The position numbers and the translations under genes are program-made. This document shows, one piece after another, positions 38,113 through 47,080 of a DNA stretch of 64,000 bases (positions within the stretch are counted from its first letter, which is position 1; each line of letters opens with the position of its first letter). The notes under the pieces were generated by a model. That model was not told where the DNA came from and did no database searches. It saw only the letters and a program-made list of their open reading frames with translations. This DNA is from Mesorhizobium sp. YIM 152430. Lineage in GTDB: Bacteria; Pseudomonadota; Alphaproteobacteria; Rhizobiales; Rhizobiaceae. Location of the stretch: NCBI RefSeq assembly GCF_029210365.1, contig NZ_JARGES010000027.1, positions 186,001 through 250,000 on the forward strand, given 5' to 3'.

Positions 38113-38379
38113 ATGAACTGGATTTCGGCTTTCGCGGTCTATTTCATCATCTGGTGGACGGTTCTGTTCGCGATGCTGCCCCTGGGCGTGCGCACACAGG
38201 ACGAAGACGGCGACGTCACGCTCGGCACGACGTCGAGCGCACCGGCGGGCTCGCATATGCGCAAGGCCGTCATCCGCACGACGGTCGTATCGGCGATCAT
38301 CTATGGCGGATTCTATCTCGCGACGTCGGTCTATGGCTGGAGCTTCGACGACATTCCGCGCATCGGCCCCGGCAGCTGA
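38113..38379 (+). CDS. DUF1467 family membrane protein
   Basis: An 88-residue protein with two transmembrane helices (residues ~4-25, ISAFAVYFIIWWTVLFAMLP, and ~52-74). The IIWWTVLFAMLPLGVRTQDE signature defines DUF1467, a family limited to alphaproteobacteria and of unknown function. It sits between mce and proS as in many Rhizobiales. ATG 38113 has no strong ribosome site in view. Confidence 0.9.
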   Translation: MNWISAFAVYFIIWWTVLFAMLPLGVRTQDEDGDVTLGTTSSAPAGSHMRKAVIRTTVVSAIIYGGFYLATSVYGWSFDDIPRIGPGS

Positions 38380-38387
38380 TATCCCGA

Positions 38388-38591
38388 TTAATTTTTGTGC
38401 TCAAAAAAAATGCAAGGCACGAGGCCTTGCAAATTTGAACGCGTCCGATCCATTCCAGTTACAGGCGGCAGCGGGTTAATCGCGCCAGGATCGCATCCTC
38501 CCAAGACTTTGACCGCGTCGGAAAGCGAAATAATTTGCTCGCCTTCTCTGTTATGGGGGGAGCCTAGACCAATCGTCGCACCGATGTCACC
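38388..38591 (-). other. 68-codon minus-strand open frame, possible gene remnant
   Basis: Reading leftward from 38591 to a TAA at 38388-38390, the frame encodes a protein-like string containing GDIGATIGLGSPHNREGEQI and SLSDAVKVLGGCDPGAINPL. There is no ATG, GTG or TTG near its beginning, and a TAA sits immediately upstream, so it could only be the tail of a broken gene. It matches nothing I know. The opposite strand is also open over 66 codons, so chance is a serious alternative. Confidence 0.25.
38403..38431 (-). terminator. orphan minus-strand intrinsic terminator
   Basis: TGCAAGGC and GCCTTGCA form a perfect eight-pair stem (38411-38418, 38424-38431) with a five-base loop. On the minus strand it is followed by eight consecutive T residues, a good intrinsic terminator. 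No annotated minus-strand gene lies upstream (38432-38774). On the plus strand only AAATTTG follows, so it could be a weak bidirectional end for the DUF1467 gene. Confidence 0.55.
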
Positions 38592-38774
38592 TTAAATCTC
38601 GCTCTGTAAGCCTTCATTTTGTGCTGCAATGCACAATATTCCGGCAGGGGCGGGCGGCGTCGCGCCGCATCATGCGCCGGGTTTTCAAGGGGCCTTGAAA
38701 TGGCTATGAAGCGCGGGCAATCGCGGCCCTAAAAGCCGTTGATTCCGCGCCCTCTCTTCTCATGGACGTCCTTG

Positions 38775-40103
38775 ATGCGTTTGTCGCAGTACTTTCTCCC
38801 CATCCTCAAGGAAAACCCCCGCGAGGCCGAAATCGTCTCGCATCGGCTGATGCTGCGTGCCGGCATGATCCGCCAGCAGGGGCAGGGCTCGTTCTCCTGG
38901 CTGCCGCTGGGCAAGCGTGTCCTTGAAAAGGTCAACACGATCATTCGCGAGGAGCAGGACCGGGCCGGCGCGCACGAGATCCTGATGCCGACCATCCAGT
39001 CCGCCGAACTCTGGCGCGAAAGCGGCCGCTACGACGACTACGGCAAGGAGATGCTGCGCATCAAGGATCGCCAGAACCGCGACCTTCTCTACGGCCCGAC
39101 CAACGAGGAGATGGTGACGGAAATCTTCCGCTCCTACGTCAAGTCCTACAAGGACCTGCCGCTCAATCTCTACCATATCCAGTGGAAATTCCGCGACGAG
39201 GTGCGCCCGCGCTTCGGCGTCATGCGCAGCAGAGAGTTCCTGATGAAGGACGCCTATTCGTTCGACATCGATTATGAGGCCGCGAAGGCGGCCTATAATC
39301 GCATGTTCGTCTCCTATCTGCGCACCTTCACGCGCGTCGGCATGAAGGCGATCCCGATGCGTGCCGATACCGGCCCGATCGGCGGAGACCTGTCCCACGA
39401 ATTCATCATCCTGGCCGAAACGGGTGAGAGCCAGGTCTTCTGCGACAAGGCGTATCTCGACCTTGCGGTGCCGGGCGCGGACACCGATTTCCGCGACGAT
39501 GCGGCGATGGCCGCGATTGTGCAGGAATGGACGACGCCCTATGCGGCAACCGAGGAGATGCACGACGAGAGCGCGTGGAGTGCCGTCGGCGAGGGCGACA
39601 AGCTTGCCGCGCGCGGCATCGAGGTCGGCCACATCTTCCACTTCGGCGAAAAATATTCGAAACCCATGGGCGCCAAGGTGCAGGGGCCGGACGGCAAGGA
39701 GCATTTCGTTTCCATGGGCTCCTACGGCATCGGCCCGTCGCGCCTTGTCGCCGGCATCATCGAGGCGAGCCATGACGAGAACGGCATCATCTGGCCGGAA
39801 GCCGTCGCGCCCTTCGACGTCGGGCTGATCAACATGAAGTCGGGTGACGTGTCCTGCGATGCGGCCTGCGAGCGGCTCTACGCCGAACTTGGCGCGTCCG
39901 GCCGCGACGTGCTCTATGACGACACGGACAGCCGCGCCGGCGGCAAGTTCGCCACCGCCGACCTGATCGGCCTGCCCTGGCAGGTGATCGTCGGGCCGCG
40001 CGGCGTCGCCGCCAACGAGGCCGAGATCAAGAACCGCAAGACCGGCGAGCGCCGCACCGTCTCACTCGATGCGGTCGTGCGCGAACTGGGGGCGTCCGCA
40101 TGA
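38775..40103 (+). CDS. proS: prolyl-tRNA synthetase, short alphaproteobacterial type
   Basis: A 442-residue class II aminoacyl-tRNA synthetase that charges tRNA-Pro. It begins [20 protein letters not shown]; the catalytic motifs [20 protein letters not shown] with LMKDAYSFD (motif 2) and [16 protein letters not shown] (motif 3) are present, and the anticodon-binding domain fills the C-terminal ~100 residues. The insertion editing domain of the ~570-residue E. coli-type enzyme is absent, as is usual in alphaproteobacteria. The stop overlaps the next gene as ATGA. Confidence 0.96.
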   Translation: MRLSQYFLPILKENPREAEIVSHRLMLRAGMIRQQGQGSFSWLPLGKRVLEKVNTIIREEQDRAGAHEILMPTIQSAELWRESGRYDDYGKEMLRIKDRQNRDLLYGPTNEEMVTEIFRSYVKSYKDLPLNLYHIQWKFRDEVRPRFGVMRSREFLMKDAYSFDIDYEAAKAAYNRMFVSYLRTFTRVGMKAIPMRADTGPIGGDLSHEFIILAETGESQVFCDKAYLDLAVPGADTDFRDDAAMAAIVQEWTTPYAATEEMHDESAWSAVGEGDKLAARGIEVGHIFHFGEKYSKPMGAKVQGPDGKEHFVSMGSYGIGPSRLVAGIIEASHDENGIIWPEAVAPFDVGLINMKSGDVSCDAACERLYAELGASGRDVLYDDTDSRAGGKFATADLIGLPWQVIVGPRGVAANEAEIKNRKTGERRTVSLDAVVRELGASA

Positions 40104-41380
40104 GCGAAGCGGTGTCGAAGAAGGGCGCGGGACCGTTTTCGGCCTTCGAGCGCATGGTCGCGTGGCGCTATCTGCGCTCGAAGCGGAAAGAGACCGTCAT
40201 CTCCGTCATCTCGATGATTTCCTTCATCGGCATCATGCTGGGAGTGGCGACGCTGATCATCGTCATGGCGGTGATGAACGGTTTCCGCGCCGAACTGCTG
40301 GACCGCATTCTCGGCATCAACGGCCACCTCGTCGTGCAGCCCATCGAAACCGGGCTCGACGACTATGAGGAGATCGCAGCCCGCTTCAACGGCATCGCCG
40401 GGGTGCGCTATGCGATCCCGCATGTCGACGGGCAGGTGCTGGCCTCGGGCCGCCGCACCGCCGGAACCGGCGCCCTGGTCCGCGGCGTTCGCGCCGAGGA
40501 TCTTGCAAAGATGGAGAGCGTCTCCGGCAACATCGTCAATGGCTCGCTCGAAAACTATGCCGGCGATCAGGGCGTGGCGATCGGCACGCGCATGGCCGAG
40601 GCGCTCGGCATAACCGTCGGCGATCCGATCACCTTCGCATCGGCCGATGGCGACGTGACGCCGTTCGGTACGACGCCGCGCGTCAAGTCCTATCCGGTGA
40701 TTGCGATCTTCCAGCTCGGCATGTCGGAATATGATGCTTCCGTCGTGTTCATGCCGATCGAGGAAGCGCAGCTCTTCTTCAATTCGGACGGTGTCGCGCA
40801 ATCGATCGAGGTATTCGTCGACAACCCGGACGCGGTGGACCAGTTGCGCCCCGCCATCGAGGATGCGGCGATGCGGCCGGTCTTCCTCACCGACTGGCGC
40901 CAGCGCAACCAGACCTTCTTTTCCGCGCTTCAGGTCGAGCGCAACGTGATGTTCATGATCCTGACGCTGATCGTGCTCGTCGCGGCGCTCAACATCATCT
41001 CGGGCCTTTTCATGCTGGTGAAGGACAAGGGCCGCGACATCGCGATCCTGCGCACGATGGGCGCGACGAGCGGCGCGGTGATGCGCATCTTCTTCATGAC
41101 GGGCGCGGCGATCGGCGTGGTCGGGACGATCGCCGGCGTCGTTCTCGGCGTGGTCGTCTGCCTCAACGTCGAATCGATCCGCCAGTTCTTCTCCTGGCTG
41201 TCGGGAACGACGATCTTCAACCCCGAACTCTATTTCCTGAGTCAGTTGCCGGCGCGCATGGACATCGCCGAGACGGTTTCCGTCGTCCTGATGGCGCTGG
41301 CCCTGTCGTTTCTGGCGACGCTCTTTCCCGCATGGCGGGCCGCCAAGCTCGATCCCGTCGATGCGCTGAGGTACGAATGA
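40100..41380 (+). CDS. lolC: lipoprotein-releasing ABC transporter permease LolC/E
   Basis: A 426-residue inner-membrane permease that with LolD extracts outer-membrane lipoproteins from the inner membrane. One N-terminal helix ([21 protein letters not shown]), a large periplasmic MacB-like domain and three C-terminal FtsX-type helices are visible. Only one permease gene is present, so it probably forms a homodimer (LolF-like) rather than a LolC/LolE heterodimer. It overlaps both proS and lolD, which suggests tight co-translation. Confidence 0.92.
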   Translation: MSEAVSKKGAGPFSAFERMVAWRYLRSKRKETVISVISMISFIGIMLGVATLIIVMAVMNGFRAELLDRILGINGHLVVQPIETGLDDYEEIAARFNGIAGVRYAIPHVDGQVLASGRRTAGTGALVRGVRAEDLAKMESVSGNIVNGSLENYAGDQGVAIGTRMAEALGITVGDPITFASADGDVTPFGTTPRVKSYPVIAIFQLGMSEYDASVVFMPIEEAQLFFNSDGVAQSIEVFVDNPDAVDQLRPAIEDAAMRPVFLTDWRQRNQTFFSALQVERNVMFMILTLIVLVAALNIISGLFMLVKDKGRDIAILRTMGATSGAVMRIFFMTGAAIGVVGTIAGVVLGVVVCLNVESIRQFFSWLSGTTIFNPELYFLSQLPARMDIAETVSVVLMALALSFLATLFPAWRAAKLDPVDALRYE

Positions 41381-42069
41381 TGGCGGCAAAGACCGTATTG
41401 CAGCTCAAGGGTGTCGAGCGCTTCTACGAGGACGCGGCGGGCAAGCTCGTCATCCTGAAGGGGGCGGACTTTACCATCAGCCAGGGCGAGATGGTGGCGC
41501 TCGTCGCGCCTTCTGGCGCCGGCAAATCGACCCTGCTCCATACGGCCGGCCTCCTCGAACGGCCCAATGCCGGCGATGTCGTGCTGAACGGCCAGGAGTG
41601 CGGGCAGTTGTCGGACGACGACCGCACGGCGATCCGCCGCAACGAGATCGGCTTCGTCTATCAGTTCCATCATCTCCTGCCCGAATTCTCGGCGCTTGAG
41701 AACATCATGATGCCGCAACTCGTCCGCGGCCTGAAATCGAAGGAAGCTTCGGAGCGTGCGGTCCAGCTTCTCGACTACATGAAGATCGGACATCGCGGAT
41801 CGCATCGTCCGGCCGAACTTTCGGGCGGCGAGCAGCAGCGCGTCGCGATCGCCCGTGCGGTGGCCAACGCGCCGCGGCTTTTGCTCGCCGACGAGCCGAC
41901 CGGCAATCTCGATCCTGCCACGGCCGGCTATGTTTTCGACGCCCTGGAGGCGCTCGTGCGCCAGTCGGGGCTGTCGGCGCTGATCGCCACGCACAATCAC
42001 GATCTCGCCGCCCGCATGGACCGCCGCGTCACGCTGGCAGAGGGAAAGGTCGTCGAAGTCATTTCCTGA
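41380..42069 (+). CDS. lolD: lipoprotein-releasing system ATP-binding protein LolD
   Basis: A 229-residue ABC ATPase that powers lipoprotein release. Walker [10 protein letters not shown], the signature [16 protein letters not shown] and Walker [13 protein letters not shown] are intact, with the H-loop in ATHNHD. The start overlaps the permease stop (ATGATGA); the in-frame ATG three bases earlier is equally possible, but GAGG spacing slightly favours 41380. Confidence 0.94.
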   Translation: MAAKTVLQLKGVERFYEDAAGKLVILKGADFTISQGEMVALVAPSGAGKSTLLHTAGLLERPNAGDVVLNGQECGQLSDDDRTAIRRNEIGFVYQFHHLLPEFSALENIMMPQLVRGLKSKEASERAVQLLDYMKIGHRGSHRPAELSGGEQQRVAIARAVANAPRLLLADEPTGNLDPATAGYVFDALEALVRQSGLSALIATHNHDLAARMDRRVTLAEGKVVEVIS

Positions 42070-42170
42070 TCCTTGCCAGCAAAAATTGTGCATCGCGCGG
42101 GAACGATCCCCGCGCCACGCCATTTGTCCCCTGAAGGGACGGCGCCTCGGCGCCAGCGGGACATAAGAAA

Positions 42171-42311
42171 ATGGCAGGCAGGTTTATTTCCACCGCGCTG
42201 ATTGGCGCGCTCGTGGCAGGATCGTTTTACTTCTTCGGCGATGTGCAGGCGGACCCGCAGGCAAGGCTGGCGCTGATCAATCCGCCGGTTTCGGCAAGTT
42301 CGACCAATTGA
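42171..42311 (+). CDS. small single-helix exported or membrane protein
   Basis: A 46-residue protein beginning MAGRFISTALIGALVAGSFY with one hydrophobic helix (residues ~5-22) and a short polar tail ending SASSTN. Two small hairpins precede it (GTCCC-N5-GGGAC at 42126-42140 and GGCGCC-TC-GGCGCC at 42141-42154). No strong ribosome site is seen. It lies 101 bases after lolD in the same direction and ends four bases from the convergent maiA. Function unknown; it could be a chance frame. Confidence 0.45.
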   Translation: MAGRFISTALIGALVAGSFYFFGDVQADPQARLALINPPVSASSTN

Positions 42312-42315
42312 CGAC

Positions 42316-42966
42316 CTATTCGGCGTCGGGCTGCCTGGCCGGCGCCGCGTCGGCGAAGGCCGGCAATTCCATGCAGGCATCTCGGATGCACGCAATCGTC
42401 GGGTAGGGCGTCATGTCGACATTGAACCGCGCATTGTTCGCAACCTGCGCCACAAGGCAGATATCGGCGAGGCCGGGCGCGTCGCCATGGCAAAAGCGGC
42501 CGGTATGGGGGCTTTTCGCCAGCATCTCTTCGAGCGGCGCGAACGTCTCGTTCACCCAATGACGAAACCAGTCGGCGACGCCCGAATCATCCGCGCCATA
42601 GCGCGTCCTCAGAGCGTTGAGAACGCGAAGATTGTTGACCGGATGAATCTCGCACGCGATCATCTGCGAAATCGCCCGGACGCGCGCCCGGCCGGGCGCA
42701 TCGGCGGGCAGGAGCGCGGGTTCGCGGATCGCCTCGTCGAGGAACTCGCAGATTGCAAGCGACTGGGTGACGACCGTTCCGTCGGTCCAGACGAGCGCGG
42801 GAACGAGACCTTGCGGATTGACCGCAAGGAAGGCCGCGTCGCGATGTTCGCCGTGTCTCAAATGGTGCGCCACATAGTCATAGGCGACGCCCTTGAGATT
42901 GAGCGCGATCCGCACGCGATAGGAGGTCGACGAGCGGAAATAATTGTGCAGGACGACGCGGCTCAT
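42316..42966 (-). CDS. maiA: maleylacetoacetate isomerase (zeta-class GST)
   Basis: A 216-residue glutathione-dependent isomerase that converts maleylacetoacetate (or maleylpyruvate) to the fumaryl form in homogentisate or gentisate degradation. The zeta-class motif YFRSSTSYRVRIALNLKG (SSxxYRVRIAL, with the catalytic Ser) and NPQGLVPALVW are clear. The ATG overlaps the stop of the upstream MarR gene as ATGA. It is the last gene of a leftward operon that starts at deoC. No other homogentisate gene is in the window. Confidence 0.9.
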   Translation of the reverse strand: MSRVVLHNYFRSSTSYRVRIALNLKGVAYDYVAHHLRHGEHRDAAFLAVNPQGLVPALVWTDGTVVTQSLAICEFLDEAIREPALLPADAPGRARVRAISQMIACEIHPVNNLRVLNALRTRYGADDSGVADWFRHWVNETFAPLEEMLAKSPHTGRFCHGDAPGLADICLVAQVANNARFNVDMTPYPTIACIRDACMELPAFADAAPARQPDAE

Positions 42967-43433
42967 GTGTCGTCCTTCATCGCCGCCAGTTCGTTCAGCA
43001 TGTCGATCAGATGCTCCGTCTTCTCGCGGCCGTAGCGGGCTTCGAGAACCGAGTAGATCGCAATGCTTTGCGGGGTCACGTCGCGGATCAGGTCGAACCC
43101 GGCCTGGTTGAGGCTGAGAAGCGTGCGCCGCGCATCCGCGTGGTCGCGCTCGCGCCGGATGATGCCGCGCTCTTCCAGCGACTTGATGATGCGGGTGAGG
43201 CTGGGCGCCAGCACGCACGCCCGCTCCGCCACCTCGGTCGCATCGAGCGGGCTCGTTTCGCCGAGAATGCGGATGACGCGCCATTGCTGCTCGGTCAGGT
43301 CATGGACGGCCAGCAGCGGGCGAAAGCGCACCATGACGGCTTCGCGCGCGCGCAAGAGCGAGAGTGGCAGCGAGCGTGACGTATCGCGCGGCAAAAGCGT
43401 GTCTTCCAGGACATCGTTTTCCGTTTCGCCCAT
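42963..43433 (-). CDS. MarR family regulator, HpaR-like
   Basis: A 156-residue winged-helix repressor. The N-terminal SLPLSLLRAREAVMVRFRPL and LTEQQWRVIRILGE segments match HpaR, the regulator of homoprotocatechuate degradation operons. The recognition helix is in APSLTRIIKSLEERG. ATG 43433 is preferred over the in-frame ATG at 43460 because GGGGGA lies six bases upstream and the longer form would overlap the preceding gene. It probably responds to an aromatic acid and controls maiA and itself. Confidence 0.82.
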   Translation of the reverse strand: MGETENDVLEDTLLPRDTSRSLPLSLLRAREAVMVRFRPLLAVHDLTEQQWRVIRILGETSPLDATEVAERACVLAPSLTRIIKSLEERGIIRRERDHADARRTLLSLNQAGFDLIRDVTPQSIAIYSVLEARYGREKTEHLIDMLNELAAMKDDT

Positions 43434-43449
43434 CGCTCGTCCCCCGGTT

Positions 43450-45813
43450 TCAGTCGCCATATGGAACCCAGACGTTCTTCACCTCGACCGCGCGCGGCAA
43501 CAGAAGATCGTGCGGCTGGGCCATCCAGTCGACGGTCTTGCCGTTCGACGTCCAGATGCGTTTCAGATTGCCGACGGATTCGGCTTCCGCCGTGCGGCAG
43601 GCGTCCTTGTCGGCGACCACCCACAGGCCATCGACATCGTCATGCATGGCGAGAACCTTGGCGAGGTCGCGGGCCGGGCCGGTGACGATGTTGACCGCGC
43701 CGGCCGGCAGGTCGGAGGTTTCCATGACCTGGTAGAGATCCGTCGCGACGAGCGCGTGGCGGGCGGACGGCACGGCGACGACGCTGTTGCCCATGGCCAG
43801 TGCCGGCGCGATCAGCGAGATCAGGCCCAGGAGCGGATGGTCGTCGGACGCGACGACGCCGATGACGCCGACCGGCTCGTGCAGGGCCAGCGTGACCGCG
43901 CGGGCAGGGGGCTGGTGGACGCGGCCCTCATACTTGTCGGCAAGTCCCGCAAGCGCGAAGAGACGCTCGACCGACAGATCGACCTCGGCGCGCGATGCAC
44001 GGGCGGACGCGCCGGTCAGATCCGCGATGCGGGCGGCGAATGCGTCGGCGCGGGCGTCGAGGTTCTCGGCGAAGAAATAGAGCACCTGCGCGCGGTTGTA
44101 GCCGGTGGCGGATGCCCAGCCCTTCGCGGCATGGGCGGCGGAGACGGCGTCGCGGACGTCCTTGCGGCTGCCGACGCCGACTTCGCCGGCAAGACGGCCC
44201 TTGGCGCCGGTGACCGGCATCGAATAGCCGCCGTCGGGGCGAACCTGCTTGCCGCCGATATAGAGTTTCGCGGTCCGGTCGATGCCGGCCGCATCGGAGG
44301 CGGCGGTGGGTTCGACGGCCTTGGCCGGCGCGAGATCGGCCGATTTTGCCATGGGCGCGGCAAGATATTCCGCCATGCCCTCGCGTCCGCCTTCGCGGCC
44401 GAAACCGCTTTCGCGGTAGCCGCCGAAACCGCAGGCGGCGTCGAACATGTTGGTGCCGTTGATCCAGACGACGCCGGCCTTGAGCTTGGGCGCCGCGTCG
44501 AGCGCGAGATTGATGTTCTCGCTCCAGACCGAGGCGGCCAGGCCGTAGCGCGTGTTGTTGGCGATCGAAACCGCTTCGTCGGTGGTGCGGAAGGTCATCG
44601 CGGCGAGAACCGGGCCGAACACCTCTTCCTGCGCCAGAACGTTGGCCGGTGCGAGATTGGTCGCGAGAACCGGCAGATGGTAATGGCCCTCGGTCGGAAC
44701 CGCGCAGTCCGGCTGCCAGCAGATCGCGCCCTCGTCAGCGCCCTGTGCGACGAGCCTGCGCACGCGCTCCAGTTGCGTCCTGTCGACCAGCGGGCCGATA
44801 TCGGTGTTCTTGTCGAGCGGATCGCCGAGGCGAAGCTTGGTCATCCGCGCTTTCACCTTCTCGACGAAGCGCTCGGCGATACCTTCCTGGACGAGAAGGC
44901 GGGAGCCGGCGCAGCAGACCTGGCCCTGGTTGAACCAGATGCCGTCGACGAGGCCTTCGACGGCGGAATCGAGATCGGCATCCTCGAAGACGATGAAGGC
45001 CGACTTGCCGCCGAGTTCGAGCGACAGCTTCTTGCCCGTTCCGGCGGTCGCCTTGCGGATGATCTTGCCGACTTCGGACGAGCCGGTGAAGGCGATCTTG
45101 TCGATGTCGGCGTGATCGACGATGGCGGCGCCGGCTTCCGGCCCGCCCTGGACGATGTTGACCACACCCCTAGGCAGGCCGACGCGGGCGCAGATTTCGG
45201 CGAAGAGGATAGCGGTGAGCGGCGTGAACTCTGCCGGCTTCAGGACCACCGTGCAGCCGGCGGCAAGCGCCGGTGCGATCTTCCAGGCGAGCATCAGGAG
45301 GGGGAAGTTCCAGGGGATGATCTGGCCCGCGACACCCACGGCCTTGTCGCCCGGAAATTCCTTGTCGAGCGCCTGTGCCCAGCCGGCATGATGGATGAAG
45401 TGGCGGATCGCCAGCGGCACGTCGATGTCGCGGCTCTCGCGGATCGGCTTGCCGTTGTCGAGCGATTCCAGCACGGCGAAAAGCCGCGCATTGCGCTGCA
45501 TGGCGCGGCCGATGGCATATAGATGGCGTGCGCGCTCATAGCCCGAAAGCGCCTGCCATTTCGGCAGCGCCTTGCGGGCGGCCGAGACGGCGGCGTCGAT
45601 GTCGGCAGCGCCCGCCTCGCCGAGGGTGGCGAGCAGCTTGCCCGAAGCGGGCTCGCGGGTCTCGAAGGTCTTGCTTGCGCCTGGTCTCGTCCATTCGCCG
45701 TTGATGAACAGAGAAGCGGCAAAATCGCGCGCGGCCAGCCAGCGGTCGGCTTCCGAGCGGGATTCGGGGGCGGGGCCATATTCCATGGCGTCGTAGCGTT
45801 CCAGAATGTTCAC
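43450..45813 (-). CDS. ALDH16-like aldehyde dehydrogenase with C-terminal pseudo-domain
   Basis: A 787-residue protein. Residues ~30-485 are a complete aldehyde dehydrogenase: NAD site IPWNFPLLMLAWKIAPALAA, LELGGKSAFIV with catalytic Glu266, and FNQGQVCCAGSR with catalytic Cys (300 by motif). Residues ~515-787 repeat the NAD-binding half (HEPVGVIGVVASDDHPLLGL) but lack a second Cys motif. This one-and-a-half arrangement is that of the ALDH16 family. It follows deoC by 24 bases; oxidation of the acetaldehyde made by DeoC to acetate is a likely role. Confidence 0.88.
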   Translation of the reverse strand: MNILERYDAMEYGPAPESRSEADRWLAARDFAASLFINGEWTRPGASKTFETREPASGKLLATLGEAGAADIDAAVSAARKALPKWQALSGYERARHLYAIGRAMQRNARLFAVLESLDNGKPIRESRDIDVPLAIRHFIHHAGWAQALDKEFPGDKAVGVAGQIIPWNFPLLMLAWKIAPALAAGCTVVLKPAEFTPLTAILFAEICARVGLPRGVVNIVQGGPEAGAAIVDHADIDKIAFTGSSEVGKIIRKATAGTGKKLSLELGGKSAFIVFEDADLDSAVEGLVDGIWFNQGQVCCAGSRLLVQEGIAERFVEKVKARMTKLRLGDPLDKNTDIGPLVDRTQLERVRRLVAQGADEGAICWQPDCAVPTEGHYHLPVLATNLAPANVLAQEEVFGPVLAAMTFRTTDEAVSIANNTRYGLAASVWSENINLALDAAPKLKAGVVWINGTNMFDAACGFGGYRESGFGREGGREGMAEYLAAPMAKSADLAPAKAVEPTAASDAAGIDRTAKLYIGGKQVRPDGGYSMPVTGAKGRLAGEVGVGSRKDVRDAVSAAHAAKGWASATGYNRAQVLYFFAENLDARADAFAARIADLTGASARASRAEVDLSVERLFALAGLADKYEGRVHQPPARAVTLALHEPVGVIGVVASDDHPLLGLISLIAPALAMGNSVVAVPSARHALVATDLYQVMETSDLPAGAVNIVTGPARDLAKVLAMHDDVDGLWVVADKDACRTAEAESVGNLKRIWTSNGKTVDWMAQPHDLLLPRAVEVKNVWVPYGD

Positions 45814-45837
45814 GTCTGTCGGTTCCGGTTTGGGCCG

Positions 45838-46854
45838 TCAGGCCATGGCGTGACGGTGGGCGGCCGAATAGCGGCCGGTCAGATGATGTTCGAGCTGGCG
45901 CTCGATGTCGGTCAGAAGGCTGGATGCGCCGAAGCGGAACAGATCCGGCTCCAGCCAGCGCCGGCCGAGCTCCTCGCGCATCAGGACGAGCCAGTCGAGC
46001 GAAGCCTTTGCGGTGGAGATGCCGCCGGCCGGCTTGAAGCCGATGAAGAGCCCGGTGCGCTCGAAATATTCGCGGATGGCGCGGACCATGACGAGGCCGA
46101 CGGGGAGCGTGGCGTTGACGCTTTCCTTGCCGGTCGAGGTCTTGATGAAGTCGGCGCCGGCCATCATCGCCACCATCGAGGCGAGCATGACGTTGCGCAG
46201 CGTCGCAAGGTCGCCGGTGCCGAGAATGACTTTCAGATGCGCCTCGCCGCAGGCTTCGCGGAAGGCCGCGATCTCGTCGTAGAGTTCCTGCCAGCGGGCG
46301 CCGAAGACGAGGCCGCGCGGGATGACGATGTCGATCTCGCCGGCGCCGTCGGCGACCGAGGCGCGGACTTCGGCAAGCCGGGTCTCAAGTGGGGCAAGGC
46401 CATGCGGGAAGGCGGTCGATACGGCCGCGACATGGATGCCGCTGCCCTCGAGGGCTTCGACGGCCGTCGCGACGAAGGGGTGGTAGACGCAGACCGCGGC
46501 CGGTCGGATCGCACGTCCGGTCAGGCCGAGACCGGCGACGAGATCGCCGCGCAACGGGTTGAGCGCCTTGGCGCAAAGCCGCTTCACGCGATCGGGCGTG
46601 TCGTCGCTCGACAGCGTCGTCAAATCCATCAGCGAGATGGATCGGAGCAGCCACGCTGCCTGATTGTCGGCCTTGATCGAGCGGCGCTTCGTCAGCGTCT
46701 GGACGCGACGTTCCAGCGCGCTCCTGTTGACGTGGCGCATCGCCTCCAGCCAGCCGAGATCGAGCGGCTGGCCTGGATTGCGCTTTAGCCCGTCACTGGC
46801 TGCGCCGGCAGTGGGAAGATGGTGCAGGGTGGCGGCCTGGAGTTTTGCCGTCAT
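45838..46854 (-). CDS. deoC: deoxyribose-phosphate aldolase
   Basis: A 338-residue class I aldolase that splits 2-deoxyribose-5-phosphate to glyceraldehyde-3-phosphate and acetaldehyde in deoxynucleoside catabolism. The Schiff-base lysine is in GADFIKTSTGKESVNATL, and DLTTLSSDDTPDRVKRLCAKA and GFKPAGGIST are conserved. The ~45 N-terminal residues are an extension common in the longer bacterial form. ATG 46854 is the first start giving the family N-terminus; the frame stays open to 47280 without a coding look. It is the first gene of the leftward deoC-aldh-hpaR-like-maiA operon and is divergent from the TRAP operon. Confidence 0.92.
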   Translation of the reverse strand: MTAKLQAATLHHLPTAGAASDGLKRNPGQPLDLGWLEAMRHVNRSALERRVQTLTKRRSIKADNQAAWLLRSISLMDLTTLSSDDTPDRVKRLCAKALNPLRGDLVAGLGLTGRAIRPAAVCVYHPFVATAVEALEGSGIHVAAVSTAFPHGLAPLETRLAEVRASVADGAGEIDIVIPRGLVFGARWQELYDEIAAFREACGEAHLKVILGTGDLATLRNVMLASMVAMMAGADFIKTSTGKESVNATLPVGLVMVRAIREYFERTGLFIGFKPAGGISTAKASLDWLVLMREELGRRWLEPDLFRFGASSLLTDIERQLEHHLTGRYSAAHRHAMA

Positions 46855-46960
46855 CGTTCTTTTGTTCCAGTTCGTCTTGTCCGCACGATATCGCATGAAA
46901 CCGGGCCAAGTGGAATGCTGGACGGCAAATCGCGGCCCCAGATTGTTTTGAAGCATAATA

Positions 46961-46974
46961 GTTTGGGGGCAAAC
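46961..46974. promoter_or_regulatory. candidate MarR operator between deoC and dctP
   Basis: GTTTG-GGGG-CAAAC is a dyad with the same arms and four-base spacer as GTTTG-ATAT-CAAAC at 51775-51788. It lies 107 bases from both the deoC and dctP starts in the divergent intergenic region (46855-47080), which must hold both promoters. Confidence 0.4.
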
Positions 46975-47080
46975 AAGACGGTTGCCAGCGGTGTCGACCT
47001 CGTTATAGGCTTTGGTCTCGCCAAGGCCGGATGGGAGGAACTCCCGGCCGCGGCGCGAGCCAACGGGAGGAGGAACCCCA

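Larger units (their letters stand above)
38380..38774. other. 395-base intergenic region before proS
   Basis: No convincing gene on the plus strand. It holds a minus-strand terminator-like hairpin (38403-38431), a dyad TTGTGC-N6-GCACAA (38619-38636), a dyad TTTCAAGG-GG-CCTTGAAA (38683-38700) and an anomalous minus-strand open frame (38388-38591). The base composition is less GC-rich than its neighbours. It probably contains the proS promoter. Confidence 0.5.

Noticed and set aside
38395-38595. A 66-codon plus-strand frame before proS
   Set aside because: It starts inside the hairpin region without a ribosome site and overlaps an equally open minus-strand frame; no family is recognised.
42126-42154. 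Intrinsic terminator after lolD
   Set aside because: Two small hairpins are present but no T tract follows either, so they are described only with the neighbouring small gene.
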